Assembly (NCBI RefSeq): GCF_004769665.1 | Contig: NZ_RQGG01000050.1 | Span: 105,502-169,501 of the forward strand | DNA from: Leptospira kemamanensis | GTDB lineage: Bacteria; Spirochaetota; Leptospiria; Leptospirales; Leptospiraceae | Length of the DNA: 64,000 nucleotides | Direction of reading: 5' to 3' | In this document: positions 17,619-26,135 of the stretch, piece after piece | Numbering within the stretch: the first letter of the stretch is position 1 | Layout of the letters: the number at the start of each line of letters is the position of its first letter | Made by a program: the position numbers and the translations under genes | Notes under the pieces: model-generated | What the model was told of the DNA's origin: nothing | What the model saw: only the letters and a program-made list of their open reading frames with translations | Database searches by the model: none

Positions 17619-18383
17619 ATGAAATTCTTTCGAATTCTATTTTCTTTTGTTCTTGTGGTCAGTTCTTTTTATTCCTGTGCTTCTGGAGTAAAATCTAGAT
17701 CACTTTTGTTTCGTAGCAATGAGTTTGCTATCTATACGGTTGCCAGAGACAAAATTAATATCAAACAAGAATCCTCTGTTGCCAAAACGTTTGCTCATCC
17801 AGTAGAAATTACAGAAGATAAGATCCTGGATTTACTTGGTAATATTCGATTTCGAGAAGAAAGTTCTTATGGAGATGTGAATCAATACATCTTTGAAGAA
17901 AAGGAAATCAAAGAGTTTGCTCTCGATTTGGTAGATGGATTACAGAAATTAAAACCCAACCAAATTCTCCTTGTGATTTCCAAATACAACCCTGTGAAGT
18001 CGGTTGTTTCTCATTATTCACGAACTTCTTTTTATATTTGGTCAACTGACACTACCATCGAAATCTTGTTTGGGGAATTACAAAAAGAAATCTCTTATGA
18101 TGAACAAGGGAATTATTTTGATTGGTCTAACATTCCTGACATTCCTTTTGATCATTTCCCACAATCCACATATGTTTTACAGGGCCAAGGGTTTAACTTT
18201 AAAAAAGTAAGTGGCTTTCGTAACCGTCACTGGCTTGTGTTTGATAAAACAGATTTGGCAAAATTGAAATTTGAAAAACGAAAAAAAAGTTCCAATGAAA
18301 TTTCAAACTCAGTAGAAGCAGATCTAAAGGCTGAAAAAAAAATCATCCGTGATGAAGAAGACGGAGTATTATTAGAGGAGTAG
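17619..18383 (+). CDS. hypothetical lipoprotein, 254 aa
   Basis: Not recognised. The N-terminus is a lipoprotein signal with Cys20 after VVSSFYS, so it is likely anchored to a membrane after export. The body is mixed, ending in a charged Lys/Glu tail (SNSVEADLKAEKKIIRDEEDG). It lies 7 bp after the STAS gene and is probably in the same operon. Its last 12 bp overlap the convergent FapA-type gene. No catalytic motif is visible. Confidence 0.7.
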   Translation: MKFFRILFSFVLVVSSFYSCASGVKSRSLLFRSNEFAIYTVARDKINIKQESSVAKTFAHPVEITEDKILDLLGNIRFREESSYGDVNQYIFEEKEIKEFALDLVDGLQKLKPNQILLVISKYNPVKSVVSHYSRTSFYIWSTDTTIEILFGELQKEISYDEQGNYFDWSNIPDIPFDHFPQSTYVLQGQGFNFKKVSGFRNRHWLVFDKTDLAKLKFEKRKKSSNEISNSVEADLKAEKKIIRDEEDGVLLEE

Positions 18384-20054
18384 GTCATCCTCTTTTCTGA
18401 TCACATTTCGTTCTGTTTGAATGGAACCATCGGTTCCTAAATAAAAATGAGTTTTCCCCACAAGAGAACTCATTCCCATTCGGTAGTTTTTACCTGCTCC
18501 AAAACTTAAGTCAACTCCTGGAAACACTTCTCTTTCCACATCAACAAAGGCATCTGGATTCGGTTCATAAGAACCAAGTGCTGTTTCAAATTGTTTGATT
18601 TGTGTTTCTAATACTTTGGTAAATTTATCGTTTGCATCTTTTAGTTTAGTGATGGTGTCTTTTTCTTCTTGAGTGAGTTCTTTTTTTTGGCTTTTTTCCA
18701 CAAGTTTTGTGAGTGTAAGTTGGACTTTGTGAAGTGTGATTTCTTTTTCCGAAATTTCTTTTTTCATTCGGTTGAGTTCATCTAAAAGTTCTGGCGGAGT
18801 TCCAATGGCCACTTTGGTTTTTGTTTCTACTACGGCACCGAGTTTGGCACAAGTAAGAGAATTACCAGCAATGATCGTTCCTCCAATCACTTCCCCACGG
18901 CCACCGATCACACGGATAAAATCTTTTGCTGAAATTTCCGAATGCATCACTGCTTCTTCCACAAAGATAGAACCTTGGGCTGTGAGTTTTCCTTGTTCTA
19001 CAAATTTTGCATAGATATTGCCTTCGGATTCGATATATCCTTCTCCTCGGCCCATAAATCCACCAGATAGAACAATGTCACCTTTGGCCTTGAGAAAGGC
19101 TTTTCCTACTGAGTTACGAATGATGATGCTGCCAGATGTGGTCAGTGCAAACCCATCTCCAATTTTCTCTTCTACGATGATGGTACCTGGAAAATCAATA
19201 TTCCCAGTGGAATAATCCACAGCTTCTAATTGGATTACTTCATCTACTTTGATTTCCCAAGCTGCGGATAAAACAGGACGGCCTGCAATTTTGGCGTACA
19301 GTTTGTCCTCTTTTAATTCCACATTGGGACCAAGGATCCATTCCACAGTTTTTTCTTCTTGGTAAGGAAGGATGGTTCCTGTGACCGTTTTACCATATTC
19401 ACCTTTTTTAGGTGGGATTTTTTCCGCTATTAAGTCACCCGGTTTAACGGATTGGATGACACCTATGTTTTTGTAATTAATTCGTCCGTGTTCGTCTTCT
19501 TCTAACTGGGGTTTGTTGTCCGATCGGAAGTAAATTTTAATTTCGCCGTCTTTTCCAGGGATGGGAAGAACTCCTTTGGCTATGACATAAGGAACAAAAA
19601 ATTCAGGATTTTTGATTTGGTTTTGGATGACGGAATCAATGATTCCTACTGAGACTCCAACGGCTGCGATTTGTTCCCGTAATTGGTATTCTGTGAGAAG
19701 AGGGCCTCCATGTTTGGGAGGGTGGAGAACCATTTTTGCTTCCATTCCATCATCACTGACACTGATGTCTGCATAAGAGGGAACGGGATCCCCTTTGGAC
19801 CAAGTGCCAATTTCGACAGGTTTGCCATCAGCAAGCACGACGATTTTTTTTAGTTGTTCGGTTTGGTAACCTTCCACTCCAAAGAGTTGAACACGTGCTA
19901 ATACATCTTTGTATTCAACTTTTTTTCCCTTCGCACCTGGTTTTGTGATTTTTAAAATGGCTTTTCCGTTAGCGTTTTCGATTTGGAAGTAACCATTTTC
20001 GGAGGCTTCCAAATCTTGTAAAATTCGATCGGTATAGGAGTCTGGACCAGGCAT
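18372..20054 (-). CDS. FapA family protein (DUF342)
   Basis: 560-residue protein of the DUF342/FapA family. An N-terminal mixed domain leads to a long right-handed beta-helix-like region rich in Gly and Val (about 290-430, with GKAFLKAKGDIVLSGGFMGRGEGYI). A coiled-coil of Lys/Glu-rich heptads follows at about 450-510, then a short C-terminal beta domain. The family is widespread and linked to cell-surface or motility functions without an agreed activity. It is the last gene of a minus-strand run and begins directly next to the stop of the glycosyltransferase-like gene. Confidence 0.8.
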   Translation of the reverse strand: MPGPDSYTDRILQDLEASENGYFQIENANGKAILKITKPGAKGKKVEYKDVLARVQLFGVEGYQTEQLKKIVVLADGKPVEIGTWSKGDPVPSYADISVSDDGMEAKMVLHPPKHGGPLLTEYQLREQIAAVGVSVGIIDSVIQNQIKNPEFFVPYVIAKGVLPIPGKDGEIKIYFRSDNKPQLEEDEHGRINYKNIGVIQSVKPGDLIAEKIPPKKGEYGKTVTGTILPYQEEKTVEWILGPNVELKEDKLYAKIAGRPVLSAAWEIKVDEVIQLEAVDYSTGNIDFPGTIIVEEKIGDGFALTTSGSIIIRNSVGKAFLKAKGDIVLSGGFMGRGEGYIESEGNIYAKFVEQGKLTAQGSIFVEEAVMHSEISAKDFIRVIGGRGEVIGGTIIAGNSLTCAKLGAVVETKTKVAIGTPPELLDELNRMKKEISEKEITLHKVQLTLTKLVEKSQKKELTQEEKDTITKLKDANDKFTKVLETQIKQFETALGSYEPNPDAFVDVEREVFPGVDLSFGAGKNYRMGMSSLVGKTHFYLGTDGSIQTERNVIRKEDDLLL

Positions 20055-21122
20055 TTATGTATATTCTAATAGATGAGAAACGACATCAGATTCTCCATCG
20101 GTATTTAATTCCGATTTTGGAGTCATCCCATCTACTGTTGTTATGTATTTCAGCACTTCTTCAAATTCACAAGAAATAATTTTTTCTAAATTTATATAAG
20201 CCGATCGAAAGTACATCTCTAATGCATTGACCAGGTATAAATATTCAATAAAGTCTCCGCGATCTGTGTAAAGGATAGGAGTTTTGGCATAATAACATTC
20301 CGCCAAAATACCATACCCAGGTTTGGTGCACACAAAATCAGCCGCCGTGACGAGGTCGGGGTAATGCGAAACTTCGGGAACCAAAATCCCTTCTTTTTGG
20401 ATTCCTGGAACACCAAAGGCAACGAGTTGGATGTGTTTTGGTAAATTCTTAGTTTGTAATGTATGTCCTTCTAATCCGTAAGCACCAAAGGATAAAAGGA
20501 TATAAGTAATATCGTCCTGAAACCCAAAAGATTTCCGTGCTTCCGTTTTGGTTAGAGTTGGTTTACGTCCCACAAGACCGATGTTAGTTTGTTCTAAAAA
20601 ATTAGGCATCGGGCATTGGAAAGGCAAAACGAGTGCTTCCGTAGCAAAACCGTATTCCACTTCCAACTGATCACTCAAATTTCCAAAATACGCATCTGAT
20701 TTGGCGTAATTCCGATAGATAAAATCCCAAGTAAAGTTTCCAATAAAGAGACTCGGAATTCCTACTTCCAAGGCGATGGTGATGGGAAAAGAAGAACTAT
20801 CTGTGAGAATCAGAGAAATTTGATTTTCTTTACAGTATTTGGTTTCTTCCTTTAGGAGAACCGACTTTGTTTTTTCAAATCGGATGAGTTCCTCTTTTGT
20901 GGAATCTAAGTCGATGGATAAAGAATCTTTTTGCGAAATTCCCACATCTAACTGCAGCGATCTTTTTTTAAGTTTTGGATGATCGTAATCGATAAAACTG
21001 ATACGAGGGCTGATTAAGTGAATTTCTTTGATGAAATCTTCGTTTAATAGTCGTTTAATGATATTTCCCGATCGACTGATATGTCCAAATCCATGGCCTG
21101 AAATGTAAAAATAAAGTTTCAT
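20055..21122 (-). CDS. glycosyltransferase-like protein (GT28/MurG-like C-terminal pattern)
   Basis: 355 residues that open with YFYISGHGFGHISRSGNIIKR, a glycine/histidine loop typical of GT-B glycosyltransferases and related nucleotide-sugar proteins. Near residue 265 is CTKPGYGILAECYYAKTPIL, the usual donor-binding region of GT28-type enzymes. Substrates are unknown. Its start overlaps the RNA methyltransferase stop by 4 bp, and FapA starts right after it. It could also be a related non-catalytic sugar-binding protein. Confidence 0.7.
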   Translation of the reverse strand: MKLYFYISGHGFGHISRSGNIIKRLLNEDFIKEIHLISPRISFIDYDHPKLKKRSLQLDVGISQKDSLSIDLDSTKEELIRFEKTKSVLLKEETKYCKENQISLILTDSSSFPITIALEVGIPSLFIGNFTWDFIYRNYAKSDAYFGNLSDQLEVEYGFATEALVLPFQCPMPNFLEQTNIGLVGRKPTLTKTEARKSFGFQDDITYILLSFGAYGLEGHTLQTKNLPKHIQLVAFGVPGIQKEGILVPEVSHYPDLVTAADFVCTKPGYGILAECYYAKTPILYTDRGDFIEYLYLVNALEMYFRSAYINLEKIISCEFEEVLKYITTVDGMTPKSELNTDGESDVVSHLLEYT

Positions 21123-21952
21123 TTGGATCTTTGGCGAATCGATTCATACAAAACGATTCCACAGGACATTGCCAAATTGAGTGAATCCGCTTCCCCAAGC
21201 ATTGGTAAAAAAAGAGTCGTATCAGAAAGTTCTTTGGCAAGGGGACTCAGTCCATACTGTTCACTCCCAAATAAAAATACAGATTTCTCTTTCATATCCA
21301 CTGAACTGTATAATGTTTTCCCTTCTGGTGTGACGGCATAGCGTTTGTAACCAAGGTTTTTGAATTCGGTTAACACCTGTTCTAAGTCTCCAATATAAAC
21401 AGGTAGAGTGAAAATGGTTCCGGTACTAGCACGAACTACATTCGGATTAAAAAGATCAATTCTTGGGTCTGTCACTATCACAAGTCTCACTCCAGCTCCT
21501 TCTGCTGTGCGAAGGATGGTACCAAGATTTCCTGGTTTTTCCACACCTTCAATGATGAGGATGGGATTCGTTTCTATCTTTTGAATGTTTTTCCAAGGGA
21601 CATTGACATCGGGAGTTTCTGCCACAGCGATCAAACCATCTGGCCTGTCACGATAGGATATTTTTTCAAATATTTTTCTTGGTAATTCGTAGATAGGACA
21701 ACGAAGGGAAGATATCAGCTCTTCTTCATTTTCTCCTAAAAAACATTCAGGAGAAATGAATACACTTGTGATCTGCACCGGCAAACAAGGGATTGGTGAT
21801 TTTTGGTTTCCTGTGATAGCTTTTTTGATTTCCCGATATCCTTCGATAAAAAACTTTTTTTCTTCATCTCGATTTCGTTTTTCTTTGAGACCACTCACCC
21901 ATTTGACCTTGGGATTTGAGAAACTTGTGATGGTAAATCGTTGTTGTTTCAT
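21119..21952 (-). CDS. TrmH/SpoU family RNA 2'-O-methyltransferase
   Basis: 277-residue SPOUT-class methyltransferase that modifies a ribose in rRNA or tRNA using S-adenosylmethionine. The knot motifs are visible: EGVEKPGNLGTILRTAEGAG near residue 135, an FLFGSEQYGLS block near 230 and MLGEADSLNLAMSCGIVLYE near 250. The N-terminal part (1-115) matches the substrate-binding domain of RlmB-type enzymes. The exact RNA target cannot be stated. It lies in an operon of five minus-strand genes and overlaps the next by 4 bp. Confidence 0.88.
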   Translation of the reverse strand: MKQQRFTITSFSNPKVKWVSGLKEKRNRDEEKKFFIEGYREIKKAITGNQKSPIPCLPVQITSVFISPECFLGENEEELISSLRCPIYELPRKIFEKISYRDRPDGLIAVAETPDVNVPWKNIQKIETNPILIIEGVEKPGNLGTILRTAEGAGVRLVIVTDPRIDLFNPNVVRASTGTIFTLPVYIGDLEQVLTEFKNLGYKRYAVTPEGKTLYSSVDMKEKSVFLFGSEQYGLSPLAKELSDTTLFLPMLGEADSLNLAMSCGIVLYESIRQRSK

Positions 21953-21970
21953 GAGTCGATGTGCAAGCGA

Positions 21971-22807
21971 TTAGGTTCGTTGAAAGAAAGTACAAAAACC
22001 AGCAGGGTATTTTTTTCCTGAAGTTTCCGGGATATAGAGTTCTGTGGTTTCATACTTCCCTTTGGTTTTGATGCGAGAAGAAAGAATGCGTTCCAATGTG
22101 AGGGGACTGAATCCTTGGCTATGGCAACTGAGGATGACAAACTCAGGTTTGTTGTCGGATAACTCCATGAGAGCATCCATAAGCTCGGATAAGTTTTCTT
22201 CAATTTTCCAAACTTCTCCTTTGGAACCACGACCAAAACTGGGTGGGTCAAGGATGAGGCCTTGGTATTTTTTTCCACGTTTGATTTCACGACGGATGAA
22301 TTTCATCACATCATCTACGATCCAACGAACTGGTTTGGAATCGAGCCCTGAAAGTTTTGCATTTTCTCTGGCCCAATCTACCATTCCTTTGGAGGCATCC
22401 ACATGACAAACACTCATGCCTGCATCGAGACATGCGAGTGTGGATCCACCTGAGTAAGCGAATAAATTTAATACTTCGAGTCCTTGTTTTCTTTTTCCAA
22501 TTTCTCTGATGCGGTTCCAGTTGGTTTCTTGTTCTGGGAAAAGACCAATGTGGCCAAAAGGAGTGAGTTTGATTTTAAAGGTGAGTTTGGAAAATTCGAT
22601 CGTAAAACTTTCGGGTACTTTTTTTTGGAAATTCCAATGCCCGGAGCCAGAATCATTTTTGATATAGATGGCATGGCAATCGTTCCAGACCCCAGGTGTT
22701 TCCTTACCATAAGCGGACGTAGGGGAGGAACGTTGCAGTTTGTATCCTCCAACAATTTCTAGTTTGGATAGATCTCCAGAATCTAATAATTCGTAACTTT
22801 TTGTCAT
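21971..22807 (-). CDS. class I SAM-dependent methyltransferase (RlmI-like)
   Basis: 278-residue Rossmann-fold methyltransferase. The SAM-binding motif LNLFAYSGGSTLACLDAG is near residue 112, the acidic motif VCHVDASKGMVDWARENAK near 134 and the catalytic-type LILDPPSFGRGSKG near 185. The pattern resembles the C-terminal part of RlmI/RlmK-type rRNA cytosine methyltransferases without a PUA domain. It overlaps the phosphatase stop by 4 bp and is 18 bp ahead of an rRNA methyltransferase gene. A role in RNA modification is inferred. Confidence 0.82.
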   Translation of the reverse strand: MTKSYELLDSGDLSKLEIVGGYKLQRSSPTSAYGKETPGVWNDCHAIYIKNDSGSGHWNFQKKVPESFTIEFSKLTFKIKLTPFGHIGLFPEQETNWNRIREIGKRKQGLEVLNLFAYSGGSTLACLDAGMSVCHVDASKGMVDWARENAKLSGLDSKPVRWIVDDVMKFIRREIKRGKKYQGLILDPPSFGRGSKGEVWKIEENLSELMDALMELSDNKPEFVILSCHSQGFSPLTLERILSSRIKTKGKYETTELYIPETSGKKYPAGFCTFFQRT

Positions 22808-24729
22808 ACCAATTCCAGAAAAATAAAGGTTAGGTCGTCGTCCCAGTCTTTTATTTCTCGATTTGAAAAGGACTCCAGTTCTTGGATGAGTTTCCCTTTG
22901 AATAAGTGATTGGGAAGTTCCCGGTTGGTTTTTAAAAACTCAATGAGGCCCGAATCACCGAACATATTTCCTTTGGCATCAAAACATTCTAAAACCCCAT
23001 CACTCAAAAGTAAAATGCGGTCTTTCGGGAATACAGGATAAGTAATCTCATCGATTAGGATTTCCGGGAAGACACCGATGATTTTTCCCTTCGGATGAAC
23101 TTTGATGATCTCTCCATTTGTCCTTTGTAAAAAGGCACTCGGATGACCTGCGCGACCAAATCTCCAAATTTTCGTGGAACTATTTAAGTATAAATAAGAT
23201 GCCGTGACATACTGAGGGGAACAGTTCCCATACAATACACGGTTCATGCCCTCTAACACTTGTTTTGGGGATGAAATTGATTCTTTTTGTGTTGTAAAAG
23301 CAACTTTCCCCATGGCAGAAATGAGGGAAGCCGGAATTCCATGACCCGACACATCACATAATACAATTCCAAGTTCATAGGGATTGGGTGAGTGGTATTC
23401 ATAAAAATCTCCGCCTACATCTTTCATGGGTTGGATGTAAATTTGGATTTGTAATCCTTTGACATTAGGACTAGTTTTAGGAAGAGATTGCATGAGAATA
23501 TCACGTGAGATTTTTCGTTCTCTTCTAAGACTTGTGACTTGAGCGAGAGCCAAGTCTTTTTCTTGGCGAAGAAGTTGGATACGATCGGCCAATGCAAAGG
23601 CAAACAAAGTGATGTCTGCAAGGGATGCAATGGGAAATAACATCTCTTCCAAAAAGGAATTACTTGGTAAAATTCCAAACTTTAGAAATCCGTACACCAT
23701 GCTTGTGAGAAGTAAAAGAAAAAATGCAATGGAGATATAATAAAAAGATCGAATTCGTTTTTTCAGTCCCCAAATCAAAATTCCAAATAAAGTGGTGCAA
23801 ATGGAAACGGACAACCAACTCACACCAATGGATGCTTCTGCAGTTCCACCAAAGAGAGCAATACAAACATTGAATAAGGAAAACGCACCGAGTAAATGGT
23901 ATAGTCTTGTGGTCCTAGGAAGACGAACTTTGATTTTTAAAAAATTGGCGGTAAATAAAACAAAGAAAAATAAACAGAGACTAAAAAAAACAGGTATCCC
24001 CACACGTTTCCAATAATAAGAATTCGGAACAAAAAAGTATCCCCAGAATCCAAGGAGTGATAACTGGCCGAGACCAAAAAACAATACATACCCAATATAA
24101 TAAAAATAACTTTTATCTCGAACAAAAAAAGCAATGGCTAAGTTATATAAAATTATGATTCCTAAACTTCCAAAAAATAAACCATATACCCATTGAGCTA
24201 AATAATCTTCTCTTTGTAGGTTCCTTTGGTTAGTGAAGACAAGAGAAAATTGTAAGGAAATATCTGATCGAATGGCAATGAGAATGGGATCTTTTTGGTG
24301 TCCCAATCGAAATACAAAATTGCGATGTGGAATTTCTCTTTGGAACATAGGTTGGATATGTCCTGATTTGGATATAATATAGGATTCTCCATCAAATTTA
24401 TGATACAGTTCCACCAAATCAATGTTATGAGCCTGCACTAATAAAAGTGGAAACTTGGTGGGATCGGGAAAATCTTTTGGATCAAGTTTTAACCAAAGAG
24501 TTCCTTTTAAAAATCCAAAATTGACAAAGTTTTCACCAATGGATTGAAAGTCTCCACTGGTGAGAACTGATTCCACAGGAACTTCTGATTTTCGATCTAT
24601 CCAATAGGTAAATTGTTTGGTTGCTACAAATCGTTCTCCCATATCTTCCGATCTCTCTGGAAAAATAGGAAGACTGAAAGTAAACCAGAGGGTAATGAGA
24701 AGGGGGAGTGAAAATGGGATTCGTTTCAA
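22804..24729 (-). CDS. 7TMR-DISM sensor with SpoIIE/PP2C phosphatase
   Basis: 641 residues. A signal/anchor is followed by a periplasmic 7TMR-DISMED2-type beta domain (about 30-185), seven membrane helices (about 185-400), a short coiled-coil and a SpoIIE phosphatase domain (about 425-640). Metal-binding motifs VGGDFYEYHS and CDVSGHGIPASL are intact. It probably senses an external signal and dephosphorylates a STAS protein. The start appears to be TTG at 24729, with no good ribosome-binding site and a hairpin just upstream. It lies 48 bp after gltA and heads a run to FapA. Confidence 0.87.
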   Translation of the reverse strand: MKRIPFSLPLLITLWFTFSLPIFPERSEDMGERFVATKQFTYWIDRKSEVPVESVLTSGDFQSIGENFVNFGFLKGTLWLKLDPKDFPDPTKFPLLLVQAHNIDLVELYHKFDGESYIISKSGHIQPMFQREIPHRNFVFRLGHQKDPILIAIRSDISLQFSLVFTNQRNLQREDYLAQWVYGLFFGSLGIIILYNLAIAFFVRDKSYFYYIGYVLFFGLGQLSLLGFWGYFFVPNSYYWKRVGIPVFFSLCLFFFVLFTANFLKIKVRLPRTTRLYHLLGAFSLFNVCIALFGGTAEASIGVSWLSVSICTTLFGILIWGLKKRIRSFYYISIAFFLLLLTSMVYGFLKFGILPSNSFLEEMLFPIASLADITLFAFALADRIQLLRQEKDLALAQVTSLRRERKISRDILMQSLPKTSPNVKGLQIQIYIQPMKDVGGDFYEYHSPNPYELGIVLCDVSGHGIPASLISAMGKVAFTTQKESISSPKQVLEGMNRVLYGNCSPQYVTASYLYLNSSTKIWRFGRAGHPSAFLQRTNGEIIKVHPKGKIIGVFPEILIDEITYPVFPKDRILLLSDGVLECFDAKGNMFGDSGLIEFLKTNRELPNHLFKGKLIQELESFSNREIKDWDDDLTFIFLELV

Positions 24730-24739
24730 GGGATGGATG

Positions 24740-24763
24740 GGACAAGGGAGAATCCCCTTGTCC
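24740..24763. other. perfect 9-bp hairpin between gltA and the phosphatase gene
   Basis: GGACAAGGG (24740-24748), loop AGAATC, CCCTTGTCC (24755-24763). On the plus strand it is followed by TAATTTTTATC; on the minus strand, where both neighbours are read, no T-run follows. It sits 10 bp upstream of the TTG start on the minus strand and could act as a leaky terminator or mRNA stabiliser for gltA. Confidence 0.5.
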
Positions 24764-24777
24764 TAATTTTTATCGTC

Positions 24778-26067
24778 TTACGCTTGTTTTTTTGCGGCTT
24801 CGTAAGAAATTTCTTTTGGACCAGTGTAAATTTGTCTTGGACGACCAATTTTTAAGTTCGGGTCTTCAATCATTTCTTTCCATTGTGCAATCCAACCAGG
24901 TAATCTACCCATCGCAAACATCACAGTGAACATGTTAGTAGGAATTCCGAGCGCTCGGTAAATGATTCCAGAATAGAAGTCAACGTTTGGATACAGTTTT
25001 CTTTCTACGAAGTATGGGTCATTGAGGGCAGCTTCTTCCAATTCTTTTGCGATATCGAGAAGAGGGTCTTTGATTCCAAGTTTGTTTAATACTTTGTCAC
25101 AAGCAACTTTGATGATTTTGGCACGTGGGTCAAAGTTTTTGTAAACGCGGTGACCAAATCCATTCAATCGGAAACTGGAATTTTTGTCTTTGGCTTGTTC
25201 TACGATCTTTTTCACAGACAAACCACTTTTTTTAATTCCTTCGAGCATTTCCAAAACTTCTTGGTTGGCACCACCGTGACGTGGTCCCCAAAGAGCAAGA
25301 ATCCCGGCAGAGATCGCACCATACAAGTTAGCAAGGGAAGATCCAACGAGACGCACTGTAGATGTAGAACAGTTTTGTTCGTGGTCTGCATGTAAGATGA
25401 GGAGTAAATTGAGTGCCGAAACAATCTCTGGATCGATATGATAGTCTTCTGCAGGAACTGCAAACATCATATTGAGAAAGTTAGACGCATAATCCAATTC
25501 GTTTAATGGATGGATGATGGGTTGGCCAATCGACTTTTTGTAGGCATAAGCCGCGATGGTTGGGAATTTTGCAAGTAGACGAATGATGGAAATTTCTCTA
25601 TGTTCCTCATTCATTGGATCATAACTATCTTGGTAGTAAGTTGACAAACAACCCATCATACAAGACATGATCGCCATCGGGTGTCCATCTTTTGGAAATC
25701 CATTGAAGAGACGTTTGAGGTCTTCATGGATCATTGTATGTTTGGTAATGGAACTATTCCATTCTTTGAGTTGTGCATCGTTTGGAAGTTTTCCATAGAT
25801 GAGTAAGTAAGCTACTTCTGTAAAGGTAGACTTTGCTGCTAAATCTTCGATGGGAATTCCACGGTATCTTAAAATTCCTTTTTCTCCATCTAGGAAGGTG
25901 ATTTCACTTGTACAAGCACCTGTATTTAAATAACCGGAATCAATCGTAACATAACCGGACAATTGGCGGAGTTTTGTAATATCAATTGCCATTTCGTTTT
26001 CACTTCCCGCAACGATCGGAAGTTCAAACTCTTTTCCATCCACTTTCAGAATAGCCTTTTCGGACAT
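24778..26067 (-). CDS. gltA: citrate synthase
   Basis: 429-residue hexameric-type (type II) citrate synthase, condensing acetyl-CoA and oxaloacetate at the entry of the TCA cycle. Active-site residues are visible: His in LHADHEQNCSTSTVRLVGSS, His in GFGHRVYKNFDPRA, and Asp in VDFYSGI near residue 366. The N-terminal beta domain (LDGEKGILRYRGIPIEDLA) is present. A strong AGGAGAAGAT ribosome-binding site precedes the ATG. The leader contains a 9-bp hairpin. Other TCA genes (sucA, sucB, lpd, mqo) occur in the same window but not adjacent. Confidence 0.97.
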   Translation of the reverse strand: MSEKAILKVDGKEFELPIVAGSENEMAIDITKLRQLSGYVTIDSGYLNTGACTSEITFLDGEKGILRYRGIPIEDLAAKSTFTEVAYLLIYGKLPNDAQLKEWNSSITKHTMIHEDLKRLFNGFPKDGHPMAIMSCMMGCLSTYYQDSYDPMNEEHREISIIRLLAKFPTIAAYAYKKSIGQPIIHPLNELDYASNFLNMMFAVPAEDYHIDPEIVSALNLLLILHADHEQNCSTSTVRLVGSSLANLYGAISAGILALWGPRHGGANQEVLEMLEGIKKSGLSVKKIVEQAKDKNSSFRLNGFGHRVYKNFDPRAKIIKVACDKVLNKLGIKDPLLDIAKELEEAALNDPYFVERKLYPNVDFYSGIIYRALGIPTNMFTVMFAMGRLPGWIAQWKEMIEDPNLKIGRPRQIYTGPKEISYEAAKKQA

Positions 26068-26085
26068 ATCTTCTCCTGTATATCT

Positions 26086-26109
26086 CTGTCTATTTCAAAG
26101 AATAGACAG
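26086..26109. other. perfect 9-bp hairpin in the gltA leader
   Basis: CTGTCTATT (26086-26094), loop TCAAAG, AATAGACAG (26101-26109), located between the transglycosylase stop and the gltA ribosome-binding site. There is no T-run on either side. It could end transcription of the upstream gene weakly or affect gltA mRNA stability. Confidence 0.45.
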
Positions 26110-26135
26110 GGGAAAGGGAGGGGAAAAGCCATTTT

